This document shows, piece after piece, positions 1 through 8,231 of a stretch of 64,000 bases of DNA. Source of the stretch: Krasilnikovia cinnamomea (GTDB lineage: Bacteria; Actinomycetota; Actinomycetes; Mycobacteriales; Micromonosporaceae); the NCBI RefSeq assembly GCF_004217545.1, contig NZ_SHKY01000001.1:3596001-3660000 (forward strand), written 5' to 3'. The translations under genes were made by a program, and so were the position numbers. The stretch's first letter is position 1, and the number at the start of each line of letters is the position of its first letter. The notes under the pieces were generated by a model. The model did not search any database. It saw only the letters and a list, made by a program, of their open reading frames with translations, and was not told the DNA's origin.

Positions 1-1
1 C

Positions 2-280
2 GCGTTCGCGTTCCCGCTGTTCACCTTCGGCGCGTTGATCGCGGGTCCGCTGTGGGCCGAGGCGTCCTGGGGCCGGTACTGGGGCTGGGACCCCAAGGAG
101 GTGTGGGCGTTCATCTCCTGGGTCGTGTACGCCTGCTACCTGCATGCCCGCGCGACGCCGAGCGTGAAGCGCACCACGGCCACCTGGATCGCGCTGCTGG
201 GCTTCGCGACCATGCTGATGAACCTGTTCGGGGTGAACCTGTTCTTCGCGGGCCTGCACTCGTACGCCGACGCCGGCTGA
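2..280 (+). CDS. ccsB: Cytochrome c biogenesis protein CcsB/CcsA, 3' end only
   Basis: C-terminal 92 residues of a system II cytochrome c maturation protein; the 5' end lies before the window. CcsA/CcsB proteins present haem to apocytochromes c on the outer face of the membrane. The fragment contains the family's tryptophan-rich haem-handling segment (WGRYWGWDPKEVWAF), followed by a hydrophobic helix and a helix ending FAGLHSYADAG, typical of the family's C-terminus. It ends 7 nt from the stop of the oppositely oriented chemoreceptor gene. Upstream partners such as resB and ccdA would be expected just outside the window. The family call is firm; the CcsB/CcsA/ResC naming is convention. Confidence 0.9.
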   Translation, partial: AFAFPLFTFGALIAGPLWAEASWGRYWGWDPKEVWAFISWVVYACYLHARATPSVKRTTATWIALLGFATMLMNLFGVNLFFAGLHSYADAG

Positions 281-286
281 CCCGCC

Positions 287-1897
287 TCAGGTGCGGAACT
301 GGCTGACCTCGCCGCGCAGCCGGTCGGCCACCCGGGTGAGTTCCTCCGCGGTCTGGTGCGCCTGCTCGGACCCGGCCGAGGTGGTTTGCGCGGCGAGCGC
401 CACCCCGGAGATGTTCTCCGCGATCTGCGCCGATCCGGACGCCGCCTCGCCCACCCCGCGGCTCATCTCCTGAGTGGTGGCCGTCTGCTCCTCCACCGCC
501 CCGGCGATGGTGACCGAGTAGTCGTTGATCCGGTTGATGATGTCGTCGACCCGGGCGATCGCCGTGCCCGCGGCGGCGGTGTCCTGCTGGATGGTCTGCA
601 CCAGCAGCGAGATGTCGTCGGTGGCCTTCGCCGTCGCCTGCGCGAGGTCCTTGACCTCGCCGGCCACCACGGCGAACCCCTTGCCGGACTCGCCGGCGCG
701 AGCGGCTTCGATCGTGGCGTTGAGTGCCAGGAGGTTCGTCTGCTCCGCGATCTCGGTGATCAGCTTGATGACCGTGCCGATCTCGGCGCTGCTCGCACCG
801 AGTTTGGCGATCACCCGGGACGCCTCGCGGGCACCGTCGACCCCCGACGCGGCGACCCGGGCCGCCTCGGTCGCACTGCCCGAGATCTCGGCGATCGCGG
901 CGGTCATCTCCTCGGTGCCCGTGGCCACGGTCTGCACGTTGCGGGACACCTCCTCGGAGGCGGAGGCGACCTGATCGGACTGCGCGGAGGTCTCGGTGGC
1001 CGCGCCGCCCAGATGCGCCGACACCTGGGCGAGCTGACCGGCCGCGTCGGCGACGGTGGTGGTGTCGGCGCTGATCACCGCGAACGAGGCGCTCAGCGCG
1101 TCCAGCGTGGTGTCGACCGCGCGGCCGAGCTCGGCCAGTTCATCGCGGCCCGTCAGCCCGACCCGGACCGTGAGGTCCTTGTCCGCGACCTGGCGCATCG
1201 CGGCGACCATGCGGCCCAGCGGCCGGACGATCGTGCGGGTGACCAGGAACGCCAGCGCCCCGGCCAGCAGCACGCAGACCACGCCCGTGCCGACCACCAG
1301 AAGGCGGGTGTCGCGGCTGGTCGCGGTGAAGTCCGCGCGGGCCTGGTCGGCCGCCTTGGCGGACTGGTCCACCAGGGTGTCGGCACCCTGCACGATCTTG
1401 GCCATCCATTCCAGTGACTCGCCCGAGGCCAGGTCGTTGGACGCGGCGATCGACGCGGGCGTGCCGGCCCGGTATCCGGCGATGATCTTCTGGTCGACCT
1501 GGACGAACGCCTCGAACGATTTCTGCAGGTTCGCTACCGTCTCGCGTTCCTGGGCGGTGAGCTGGTCGGAGCGCAGGGCGGCCAGGTCGGTGCGGAACGC
1601 CGCGGTCGACGCCAGGAACTCCTTGCGCTGGCCCACCGTGTCGTCGGCCGCGTTCGGCACTCCACGCACGACGTCGAACGCGTACCCGGTCTGCCAGCCC
1701 GCGAAGTCGGCGGTGCGGAACTTCGCGGTCTGCGCGTGCGAGCGGATCCCGGCGGCCTCGGTGACCCGGTTGGTCGCCTCCTCCATCCGCGCCTGTCCCC
1801 ACAGTCCCAGCCCGACGGTCACCGCCAGCAGCAGCCCCACCAAGCCGAAGGCCGCCCCCAGCCGGACGCCCACCCGCAAGTTCCTGACCAAGCCCAT
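287..1897 (-). CDS. Methyl-accepting chemotaxis protein
   Basis: A 536-residue transmembrane chemoreceptor. TM1 lies at about residues 10-33. An extracytoplasmic helical sensor of about 165 residues follows (35-197), with TM2 at about 199-222, a HAMP domain at about 217-270, and a long cytoplasmic MA signalling coiled coil. The CheA/CheW-contacting hairpin tip is intact at about residues 393-420 (AEQTNLLALNATIEAARAGE). The ATG at 1897 was chosen because TM1 begins just after it and a G-rich RBS (GGGGGAT) precedes it; frames further upstream look like non-coding extension. The ligand is unknown. No che genes are in the window, so the signalling partners must be elsewhere. It sits alone between ccsB (convergent) and the ubiD-like gene (divergent). 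Confidence 0.9.
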   Translation of the reverse strand: MGLVRNLRVGVRLGAAFGLVGLLLAVTVGLGLWGQARMEEATNRVTEAAGIRSHAQTAKFRTADFAGWQTGYAFDVVRGVPNAADDTVGQRKEFLASTAAFRTDLAALRSDQLTAQERETVANLQKSFEAFVQVDQKIIAGYRAGTPASIAASNDLASGESLEWMAKIVQGADTLVDQSAKAADQARADFTATSRDTRLLVVGTGVVCVLLAGALAFLVTRTIVRPLGRMVAAMRQVADKDLTVRVGLTGRDELAELGRAVDTTLDALSASFAVISADTTTVADAAGQLAQVSAHLGGAATETSAQSDQVASASEEVSRNVQTVATGTEEMTAAIAEISGSATEAARVAASGVDGAREASRVIAKLGASSAEIGTVIKLITEIAEQTNLLALNATIEAARAGESGKGFAVVAGEVKDLAQATAKATDDISLLVQTIQQDTAAAGTAIARVDDIINRINDYSVTIAGAVEEQTATTQEMSRGVGEAASGSAQIAENISGVALAAQTTSAGSEQAHQTAEELTRVADRLRGEVSQFRT

Positions 1898-2051
1898 GGC
1901 AAATCCCCCGATACCAGCACCTTGTGCTGTGAATCGGCTCACGCAGCCCGCACCTGAGGCACGTTCCATCAGGTGGATCAGGGGCCGGGGGCGGCGAAAC
2001 CGGCAGGCAGGGTGCCCCGGGCGAGTCCTGTCGTACGGGTAGGCGAGACTG

Positions 2052-3518
2052 GTGACCATGGTTGCGCGTGGCTTCCCGTACCCGGATCTGCAGAGTTTCC
2101 TCGCGGCCCTGGAGGGCGCGGGTGAGCTGCGGCGAGTCGGGGTGCCGGTCGATCCGACGCTGGAGATCAGCGAGGTGGTGACCCGGACGGTGCGCGCCGG
2201 CGGTCCGGCGCTGCTGTTCGAGCGGCCCACCCGCGGCGAAATGCCGGTCGCGATCAACCTGTTCGCCACGGAGCGCCGCACCGCGATGGCGCTGGGAGTG
2301 GACACCCTGGACGAGGTCGGCGACCGGATCGGCGCGCTGGTCAAGCCCGAACTGCCGGTCGGCTGGTCCGGCATCCGGGAGGGCCTGGGCAAGGTGCTGC
2401 AGCTCAAGTCCGTCCCACCGAAGAAGGTGAAGTCCGCCCCCTGCCAGGAGGTGGTGCTCAAGGGCGACGAGGTGGATCTGAACCGGCTGCCCGGGCTGCA
2501 GGTGTGGCCCGGCGACGGCGGCATCTTCCACAACTTCGGGCTGACCCACACCAAGCATCCCGAGACCGGCAAGCGCAACCTCGGGCTTTACCGGCTCCAG
2601 CAGCACTCCCACAACACGCTGGGCATGCACTGGCAGATCCACAAGGATTCGACCGCGCACCACGCGGTCGCCGAGCGGCTCGGGCAGCGCCTGCCGGTCG
2701 CGGTGGCGATCGGCTGCGACCCGGTGGTGAGCTACGCGGCCAGCGCCCCGCTGCCGAGCGACATCGACGAGTACCTGTTCGCCGGGTTCCTGCGCGGCGA
2801 GCGGGTCGAGATGGTCGACTGCCTGACGGTCCCGTTGCAGGTGCCCGCGCACGCGCAGATCGTGCTGGAGGGCTACCTGGAGCCGGGGGAGCGGCTGCCG
2901 GAGGGGCCGTTCGGCGACCACACCGGCTTCTACACGCCGGTGGAACCGTTCCCGGTGCTGCACATCGAGGCGATGACGATGCGGCGCGACCCGATCTACC
3001 ACTCCATCATCACGTCCAAGCCGCCGCAGGAGGACCACGGCCTGGGCAAGGCCACCGAGCGGATCTTCCTGCCGTTGCTGCGGATGATGATCCCCGACAT
3101 CGTGGACTACGACATGCCCGCCGCCGGGGTCTTCCACAACTGCGTGATCGTCTCGATCCGCAAGCGCTACCCGAAGCACGCGCAGAAGGTGATGAACGCG
3201 ATCTGGGGCGCGCACCTGATGTCGCTGACCAAGCTGATCGTGGTGGTGGACGACGACTGCGACGTGCACGACTACCACGAGGTGGCGTTCCGCGCGTTCG
3301 GCAACGTCGACTACGACCGTGACCTGGTGCTCACCCAGGGCCCGGTCGACCATCTCGACCACGCCTCCTACCAGCAGTTCTGGGGCGGCAAGGCGGGCAT
3401 CGACGCCACCCGTAAGCTGCCGACCGAGGGATACACCCGAGGCTGGCCGGACGAGATGACCATGTCTCCCGAGGTGGTCGCGCTGGTCGACAAGCGCTGG
3501 AAGGAGTACGGCGTATGA
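2052..3518 (+). CDS. mqnL: UbiD-family menaquinone biosynthesis decarboxylase
   Basis: A 488-residue UbiD-type prenyl-FMN-dependent decarboxylase. Recognisable family segments include FGDHTGFY and the conserved block around HAQIVLEGYLEPGERLPEGP. The family removes the ring carboxylate from a prenylated aromatic acid with a prenylated FMN made by UbiX. In the futalosine route the proposed substrate is a prenylated 6-naphthoate (MqnL role). The next gene is a UbiA prenyltransferase overlapping by 4 nt (ATGA), and a UbiX-like gene follows, so all three tailoring activities are clustered. Two in-frame starts exist: GTG at 2052 and ATG at 2058. The symbol rests on context with the mqn genes in this window. 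Confidence 0.88.
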   Translation: MTMVARGFPYPDLQSFLAALEGAGELRRVGVPVDPTLEISEVVTRTVRAGGPALLFERPTRGEMPVAINLFATERRTAMALGVDTLDEVGDRIGALVKPELPVGWSGIREGLGKVLQLKSVPPKKVKSAPCQEVVLKGDEVDLNRLPGLQVWPGDGGIFHNFGLTHTKHPETGKRNLGLYRLQQHSHNTLGMHWQIHKDSTAHHAVAERLGQRLPVAVAIGCDPVVSYAASAPLPSDIDEYLFAGFLRGERVEMVDCLTVPLQVPAHAQIVLEGYLEPGERLPEGPFGDHTGFYTPVEPFPVLHIEAMTMRRDPIYHSIITSKPPQEDHGLGKATERIFLPLLRMMIPDIVDYDMPAAGVFHNCVIVSIRKRYPKHAQKVMNAIWGAHLMSLTKLIVVVDDDCDVHDYHEVAFRAFGNVDYDRDLVLTQGPVDHLDHASYQQFWGGKAGIDATRKLPTEGYTRGWPDEMTMSPEVVALVDKRWKEYGV

Positions 3519-4486
3519 CGGCGGTCGCCCCCACCCCGGAGAAGCCGGGCCGGATCAGGTCCTTCCTGCGGTTGGTGGCCATCGAGCACTCCGTGTTCGC
3601 ACTGCCGTTCGCATACCTGTCCGCCCTCGTGGCGATGGCGGCCCCGGCGGGTCTGATCGCCGTCATGCCACCCGGTTCGGTGCGCAGCTCCGGGATCTAC
3701 TGGCGCGACCTCGTACTGATCACGGTGGCGATGGTGTCGGGGCGCACCTTCGCCATGGCGGCCAACCGGATCCTCGACCGCAAGATCGACGCCCTGAACC
3801 CGCGTACGCAGAACCGTGAGCTCGTCACCGGCGCGGTGAGCCTGCGCACCGCCTGGACCGGGGCCGGGATCTCCCTGGCCCTGCTGTTCGCCTCGGCGGC
3901 CCTGCTCAACCCGCTCTGCCTGCTGCTGTCGCCGCTGGCGGTCCTCCCGCTGATCGTCTACCCGTACGCGAAGCGGTTCACGAACTTCCCGCACTACGTG
4001 CTTGCGCTGGCGCAGGCCGTGGCGCCGGTCGGGGCCTGGCTGGCGATCACGGGCACCTTCGCCGGGTCGGGTCCGGCCTGGGTGCTGGGTGCCGCGGTCG
4101 GCCTGTGGATCGGCGGCTTCGACCTCATCTACGCCTGCCAGGACGCGGAGATCGACCGGCAGATCGGGGTGCACTCGACCCCGGCCCGGTACGGCGTGCG
4201 CGCCGCGCTGCTCCTGTCCACGCTCACCCACGTCGTGACGTTCGCGCTGTTCCTCTGGTTCGGCCAGCTGGTCGGGCTGGGCCGGCTCTGGTGGATCGGG
4301 CTGGCCCTGACCGCCGTGGCGTTCGTCTACCAGCACGTCGTGGTCACCCCGACCGACCTGTCCAAGGTCAACCGGGCGTTCTTCACCGCGAACGGGTTCG
4401 TCGGCATCGCCCTGTTCCTGTTCGCCCTGCTCGACCTAGTCCTCTCCGACCGGCTGACCACCCTGGTCGCAGCCGCCCCGAAATAG
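3515..4486 (+). CDS. mqnP: UbiA-family prenyltransferase (MqnP-like)
   Basis: A 323-residue polytopic membrane protein with about eight to nine hydrophobic helices. It carries the first aspartate-rich UbiA motif in the form NRILDRKID (about residues 86-94) and the second around YACQDAEIDRQIG. These motifs bind Mg-polyprenyl diphosphate. The start overlaps the stop of the UbiD-like decarboxylase (ATGA), implying translational coupling. With UbiD before it and UbiX after it, the expected role is attaching the polyprenyl tail to the naphthoate ring of the futalosine-pathway intermediate. The stop codon lies inside a short 16-bp tandem repeat. The UbiA family is certain; MqnP rather than another aromatic prenyltransferase is inferred from neighbours. 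Confidence 0.88.
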   Translation: MTAVAPTPEKPGRIRSFLRLVAIEHSVFALPFAYLSALVAMAAPAGLIAVMPPGSVRSSGIYWRDLVLITVAMVSGRTFAMAANRILDRKIDALNPRTQNRELVTGAVSLRTAWTGAGISLALLFASAALLNPLCLLLSPLAVLPLIVYPYAKRFTNFPHYVLALAQAVAPVGAWLAITGTFAGSGPAWVLGAAVGLWIGGFDLIYACQDAEIDRQIGVHSTPARYGVRAALLLSTLTHVVTFALFLWFGQLVGLGRLWWIGLALTAVAFVYQHVVVTPTDLSKVNRAFFTANGFVGIALFLFALLDLVLSDRLTTLVAAAPK

Positions 4487-4556
4487 CGCCGCCCCGAAAC
4501 AGCGGCGCCCCGAAACAGTGGCGCCCCGAAACAGCGGCGCCCCGAAGTGGCGCCGA
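4480..4556. repeat. 16-bp GC-rich tandem repeat across the UbiA stop codon
   Basis: About five imperfect copies of a 16-nt unit with core GCGCCCCGAAACAG run from the last codons of the prenyltransferase into the spacer before ubiX. The last copy is degenerate (GAAGTG). The TAG stop at 4484-4486 is made by a variant of the unit. Neighbouring GGCGCC palindromes could form short hairpins. Function unknown. Confidence 0.75.
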
Positions 4557-4633
4557 CCGGCCGATCGCGCTGAGCGCTGTGACCCCGGCCGCCTGCGGGC
4601 CCGATCGGAACCGGCGGCGGGCATGCTTGGACC

Positions 4634-5257
4634 GTGCGGATTCCATGGATCGTCGGCGTCTCCGGGGCCTCGGGCACCCCGTATGCCCGGGCGGTGCTCG
4701 GCGGGCTGCTGGACGCCGGTGCGGCGGTCGACCTGGTCATCTCCCGGGCGGCCCGGCTGACGCTGCTGGACGAGACCGGCGCGACGGTCCGCGACGCGCA
4801 CTGGAAGGACGACGTCGCCACGTGGCTCGGCCGCGACCTGGCCGGGGCCGACATCGTCTACTGGCCGGCGGTCGACCTCGCCGCCGGGCCGAGCAGCGGC
4901 TCGTATCCGGCGCGCGGGATGATCGTCGTCCCGGCCAGCACGGCGGCGTGCGCCGGCATCTCGATCGGGCTCTCCAAGGACCTGCTGCAGCGCGCGGCGG
5001 AAGTGAACCTCAAGGAGCGCCGCACGACCGTCGTGGTGCCCCGGGAGACCCCGGTGACCCGCAGCCACCTGGAGCACCTGATCGCCCTGCACGACGCGGG
5101 CGCGGTGGTGCTGCCGGCCAGCCCCGGGTTCTACGGGGCGGGGGCGCGGGCCAGCGCGGCCCAGCTGATCGACTTCGTGGCCGGCAAGGTGCTGGACGCG
5201 GCCGGGGTGCCGCACACCCTGTTCCGGCGCTGGAGCGGCGAGCTGGGCGGCCGCTGA
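4634..5257 (+). CDS. ubiX: UbiX-family flavin prenyltransferase
   Basis: A 207-residue flavoprotein of the UbiX/Pad1 family. The N-terminal flavin-binding segment (VGVSGASGTPYA, about residues 7-18), the SKDLLQRAAEVNLKERR segment and the VVPRETP signature are all present. UbiX uses dimethylallyl phosphate to prenylate FMN and so makes the cofactor for UbiD decarboxylases. That fits the UbiD-like gene 1.1 kb upstream. The start is GTG at 4634. The gene is separated from the prenyltransferase by about 150 nt of repeat-containing spacer, so it may have its own promoter. The family call is firm. Confidence 0.9.
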   Translation: MRIPWIVGVSGASGTPYARAVLGGLLDAGAAVDLVISRAARLTLLDETGATVRDAHWKDDVATWLGRDLAGADIVYWPAVDLAAGPSSGSYPARGMIVVPASTAACAGISIGLSKDLLQRAAEVNLKERRTTVVVPRETPVTRSHLEHLIALHDAGAVVLPASPGFYGAGARASAAQLIDFVAGKVLDAAGVPHTLFRRWSGELGGR

Positions 5258-5307
5258 GCGCGGAGCGGGTGACGGCCGGCCTGGCCGCAGTGGGGCGCCC
5301 AGGGGCG

Positions 5308-5580
5308 CTAGCGCAGGCCGTTGGGTGGGCCGTAGGCGCCGGGGTTGGTGGGTCCGGCGTTGCGGGGCTTGTTGGCGGCGTCGTCCTCGCGCATTTCCTC
5401 GATCACGCCGTCGCCTTCCAGCAGCGCGCGCACCTCGGACTCGCGGAACCGGCGGTGTCCACCAGGAGTACGGATGCTGCCGATACGTCCGGCCGCGGCC
5501 CAACGCGTCACCGTCTTGGGGTCGACGCGGAACAGAGCGGCCACCTCGCCCGGTGTCAGCAGACGATCTCCAGTGTCCAC
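5308..5580 (-). CDS. bldC: BldC-like MerR-type helix-turn-helix regulator
   Basis: A 90-residue DNA-binding protein consisting of a single winged-helix domain (LLTPGEVAALFRVDPKTVTRW ... GGHRRFRESEVRALL), close to Streptomyces BldC in length and sequence. BldC binds cooperatively to direct repeats and controls the timing of differentiation. It lacks the coiled-coil and effector domain of classical MerR proteins. The start is GTG at 5580. A short tail (residues about 65-90, ending NPGAYGPPNGLR) is lineage-specific. The gene is monocistronic and convergent with ubiX, and its upstream spacer (5581-5860) is unusually AT-rich for this genome. Orthology to BldC is likely but not proven here, since actinomycetes carry several such small proteins. 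Confidence 0.85.
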   Translation of the reverse strand: MDTGDRLLTPGEVAALFRVDPKTVTRWAAAGRIGSIRTPGGHRRFRESEVRALLEGDGVIEEMREDDAANKPRNAGPTNPGAYGPPNGLR

Positions 5581-5860
5581 AACCCCCTCCTCGGCGTCGT
5601 TGTCTGGAGCGGCCGGTTGGTCACGGTGAGTGTCGGCGAGCTCGATCAGGACGTACAGCCATTAGAGCATCGCCCCATCAGCAAGTCCGTGAAATGCGGA
5701 AAAAGCCCCGATTGCGACAGTGATCATTATCCTGGCTCCCTTCTGCGGTCCCGGGCAACTACCGGGCGTGAGGTGAGGAGCCGGGCGAGCCGGGCCTGAG
5801 CCGACCCGTACGGTGGTGCCGCCGCCGACTCGGGCGGCGCTCGGTTTATGGTCTGACCCC

Positions 5861-6310
5861 ATGGACGCCATCGACCTGCGCCTCATCGGCCTACTGCGGG
5901 ACAACGCCCGCTCCTCGTACGCGGAGCTGGCGCGCAAGGTCGGCCTCTCCGCCCCGGCCGTACACGAGCGGGTCGGCAAGCTGGAGGCGGCCGGGACGAT
6001 CCGGGCGTACCGGGCCGAAGTGGACAATGATGCTCTCGGGCTGGGGGTCACGGCGCTCATCGGCATCATCGAGGACTCCGGCGCCGACACCGACGACGTG
6101 CTGAACGCGGTCCGCGAGATGCCCGAGGTCGAGTCCTGCTACTTCATGGCGGGCGTCGAGTCGTACCAGCTCATCGTCCGGGTGTCCTCGATCGCCGAGC
6201 TGGAGCGGCTGATCGTACGCATCAACCGGACGCCCGGGGTGGCTTCGACCCGGACGGCGATCGCCCTGTCCACCAAGTGGGAGAACCGCCCACAGCCCAG
6301 CCTGGGTTAG
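5861..6310 (+). CDS. Lrp/AsnC-family transcriptional regulator
   Basis: 149 residues with an N-terminal winged helix ([30 protein letters not shown], recognition helix around [16 protein letters not shown]) and a C-terminal RAM ligand-binding domain. This is the usual Lrp length. The ATG at 5861 was chosen because it gives the canonical Lrp start; a TATGGT hexamer 9 nt before it could be the -10 of a leaderless transcript. It lies 10 nt upstream of the PLP enzyme in the same direction, so the two probably form an operon. By analogy with Lrp-type regulators that sense cysteine beside cysteine-degrading enzymes, it may control its neighbour. The effector is not known from sequence. Confidence 0.9.
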   Translation: MDAIDLRLIGLLRDNARSSYAELARKVGLSAPAVHERVGKLEAAGTIRAYRAEVDNDALGLGVTALIGIIEDSGADTDDVLNAVREMPEVESCYFMAGVESYQLIVRVSSIAELERLIVRINRTPGVASTRTAIALSTKWENRPQPSLG

Positions 6311-6320
6311 CGTCTGCGGT

Positions 6321-7412
6321 ATGCAACAGATGGACCGGTGTGATGACGCCGCACGCCAGTGGGCCCGCGACGCCATCGGAAGCGTCGAGGCCGACGCCAA
6401 CCGCTCCGCCGACACCCACCTCCTGCCGTTCCCGCTGCCCCCGGCGTGGGGCATCGACCTGTACCTCAAGGACGAGTCGTCACACCCCACCGGCTCGCTG
6501 AAGCACCGCCTCGCCCGCTCCCTGTTCCTGTACGCCCTGTGCAACGGCTGGATCGGCGCGCACACCACGATCGTCGAAGCGTCCTCGGGCTCCACCGCGG
6601 TCAGCGAGGCGTACTTCGCCCGGATGCTCGGGCTGCCGTTCATCGCGGTGATGCCCGCCTCCACCTCGCCCGAGAAGATCTCCCTGATCGAGTTCCAGGG
6701 CGGCAAGTGCCACCTGGTCACCGACCCGACCACGGTGGTCGCCGAGGCGCGCCGCCTCGCCGGTGACCTCGGCGGGCACTTCATGGACCAGTTCACGTAC
6801 GCCGAGCGGGCGACCGACTGGCGCGGCAACAACAACATCGCCGAGTCGATCTTCGCCCAGCTACAGCTCGAACGGCACCCCGTACCGACCTGGGTCGTGG
6901 TGGGCGCGGGCACCGGCGGCACCAGCGCCACCATCGGCCGCTACGCCCGGTACCGCCGGTACCCCACCAAGCTGTGCGTGGTGGACCCGGAGGGATCGGC
7001 GTTCTGGCCCGCGTACCTGTCCGGCGACTGGAGCGTCGCCACCGGCCGCGGCTCCCGCATCGAGGGCATCGGCCGCCCCCGCGTCGAACCGTCGTTCCAG
7101 CCCGCCGTCGTCGACCGGATGGTCCCCGTGCCGGACGCGGCGTCGCTGGCCGCCATGCGCGCGGGCTCGGACGTCCTCGGCCGCCGGGTCGGCGGGTCCA
7201 CCGGCACCAACCTGTGGGGGGCGTTCGCGCTCATCGCCGAGATGCGCGCGGCCGGGTGCACCGGCTCCGTGGTCACCCTGATCTGCGACGGCGGCGAACG
7301 GTACGCCGACACGTACTACTCCGACGCGTGGGTTCAGGCCCAGGGCCTCGACCTGGCGGAGCCCCGCGCCGTCATCGACCGCTTCCTGCGCGACGGCACC
7401 TGGCCGGCCTGA
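6321..7412 (+). CDS. cds1: PLP-dependent cysteine synthase-fold enzyme, L-cysteine desulfhydrase-like
   Basis: A 363-residue fold-type II PLP enzyme. The Schiff-base lysine is K61 in [10 protein letters not shown], the phosphate/substrate loop is EASSGSTA (about 86-93), and the glycine-rich PLP-phosphate loop is [12 protein letters not shown]. Compared with CysK it has the extra N-terminal segment, the PTGSLKHR active site and the [13 protein letters not shown] tail seen in the mycobacterial Cds1 group, which releases H2S, pyruvate and ammonia from cysteine. The preceding Lrp gene, 10 nt away, fits amino-acid-responsive expression. It could instead be another cysteine synthase-like enzyme; the Cds1 assignment comes from remembered family resemblance. 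Confidence 0.75.
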   Translation: MQQMDRCDDAARQWARDAIGSVEADANRSADTHLLPFPLPPAWGIDLYLKDESSHPTGSLKHRLARSLFLYALCNGWIGAHTTIVEASSGSTAVSEAYFARMLGLPFIAVMPASTSPEKISLIEFQGGKCHLVTDPTTVVAEARRLAGDLGGHFMDQFTYAERATDWRGNNNIAESIFAQLQLERHPVPTWVVVGAGTGGTSATIGRYARYRRYPTKLCVVDPEGSAFWPAYLSGDWSVATGRGSRIEGIGRPRVEPSFQPAVVDRMVPVPDAASLAAMRAGSDVLGRRVGGSTGTNLWGAFALIAEMRAAGCTGSVVTLICDGGERYADTYYSDAWVQAQGLDLAEPRAVIDRFLRDGTWPA

Positions 7413-7479
7413 GCGGTCCCGGCCGGGAAGTCAGCGCGGTCCCGGCCGGTAAGTCAGCGCGGTCCCGGCCGGGAAGTCA
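7413..7479. repeat. 23-bp direct repeat, three copies, between convergent genes
   Basis: Three near-identical tandem copies (7413-7433, 7434-7456, 7457-7479) of a unit with core CGGTCCCGGCCGGGAAGTCA fill the whole gap between two convergent genes. Copy 2 differs by one base. The TCA of the last copy is the reverse-strand stop codon of the next gene. The CCCGGCCGGG palindrome in each copy could fold, so the array may act as a multi-hairpin terminator. Confidence 0.85.
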
Positions 7480-8100
7480 GCGGATGAGGTGGGCCAGCCC
7501 GGGGAAGTCCGTCACGAAGCCGTCGTCGTCCACGGTCAGATCCGCGCTGAAGGTCTCCGTGGCGAACCGGACCGTCCCCCCGCCCACCGGCGTGTAGATC
7601 TGGTCCGCCTGCACCACCTCCAGGCTGGGCACCAGCACCCACGCGACGCTCAGCCGGTGCGCCACCCCGGGCTCGGCCTTCGTCAGACCCAGGCGTCGGA
7701 TCGGCAGGGTGTTGGTCAGTGGCGAACCCGCCAGATCGACGTCGAACGCGCCGTACAACAGGTCGGGCTCCTCGGTGCCGGGCTGACCGGCCCCGGCATG
7801 GCCGGCGGCGGTCAGGGCGCCGTCGAGGTCACCCTGCTCGGCGGTGGTCACCCGCCAGCGCCCGGCGGCCAGTTCGAGCTTGAGCGTACGGGCCCAGCCG
7901 GCGCCCTCGGTGCCCACGTCGATCCAGGCGCTGGCCCAGCCCGGATCGGTGTGCAGCTCGTAGCGGCAGGTGTACGGGACCGGGTCGACCGCGGCGGCGG
8001 TGCCGCGCGCGTACAGGCCCAGGCGGGTGTCCACGAGCGCGTGCTCGACGCCGGAGGTGTCGCGGCGCTCCCAGAACAGCGAGGCAGCAAGTGGCGGCAT
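7477..8100 (-). CDS. Putative glycolipid-binding family protein
   Basis: A 207-residue cytoplasmic-looking protein with no signal peptide. Start MPPLAASLFWERRDTSGVEHALV and segments such as YELHTDPGWASAWIDV, LKLELAAGRWRV and the C-terminal YTPVGGGTVRFATETFSADLTVDDDGFVTDFPGL match the family annotated as putative glycolipid-binding (Pfam PF06475). The fold is expected to be all-beta, spot14/glycolipid-transfer-like. The biochemical role is not established for actinobacterial members, so the name is a family label and not a demonstrated function. The ATG at 8100 is the only good start. The gene is monocistronic and convergent with the PLP enzyme. Confidence 0.7.
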   Translation of the reverse strand: MPPLAASLFWERRDTSGVEHALVDTRLGLYARGTAAAVDPVPYTCRYELHTDPGWASAWIDVGTEGAGWARTLKLELAAGRWRVTTAEQGDLDGALTAAGHAGAGQPGTEEPDLLYGAFDVDLAGSPLTNTLPIRRLGLTKAEPGVAHRLSVAWVLVPSLEVVQADQIYTPVGGGTVRFATETFSADLTVDDDGFVTDFPGLAHLIR

Positions 8101-8179
8101 GAGTGGACGTTAGCCGCCCGCCAGTCCGCCCGCCCGACGATCACCGGGCGTTCGCCTTGCCGGGCTCCGTGGACACGGA

Positions 8180-8214
8180 AACGCCGGCCGGGTGGCATCC
8201 ACCCGGCCGGCGTT
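8180..8214 (-). terminator. Strong hairpin terminator downstream of the DEAD-box helicase
   Basis: A perfect 16-bp stem (8180-8195 with 8199-8214) of sequence AACGCCGGCCGGGTGG closes a 3-nt loop. On the minus strand it is followed by TTTCC. It begins 17 nt beyond the helicase stop codon and precedes the glycolipid-binding gene, so it separates the two minus-strand genes. Confidence 0.85.
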
Positions 8215-8231
8215 CTCGTCCGATGACTCCG

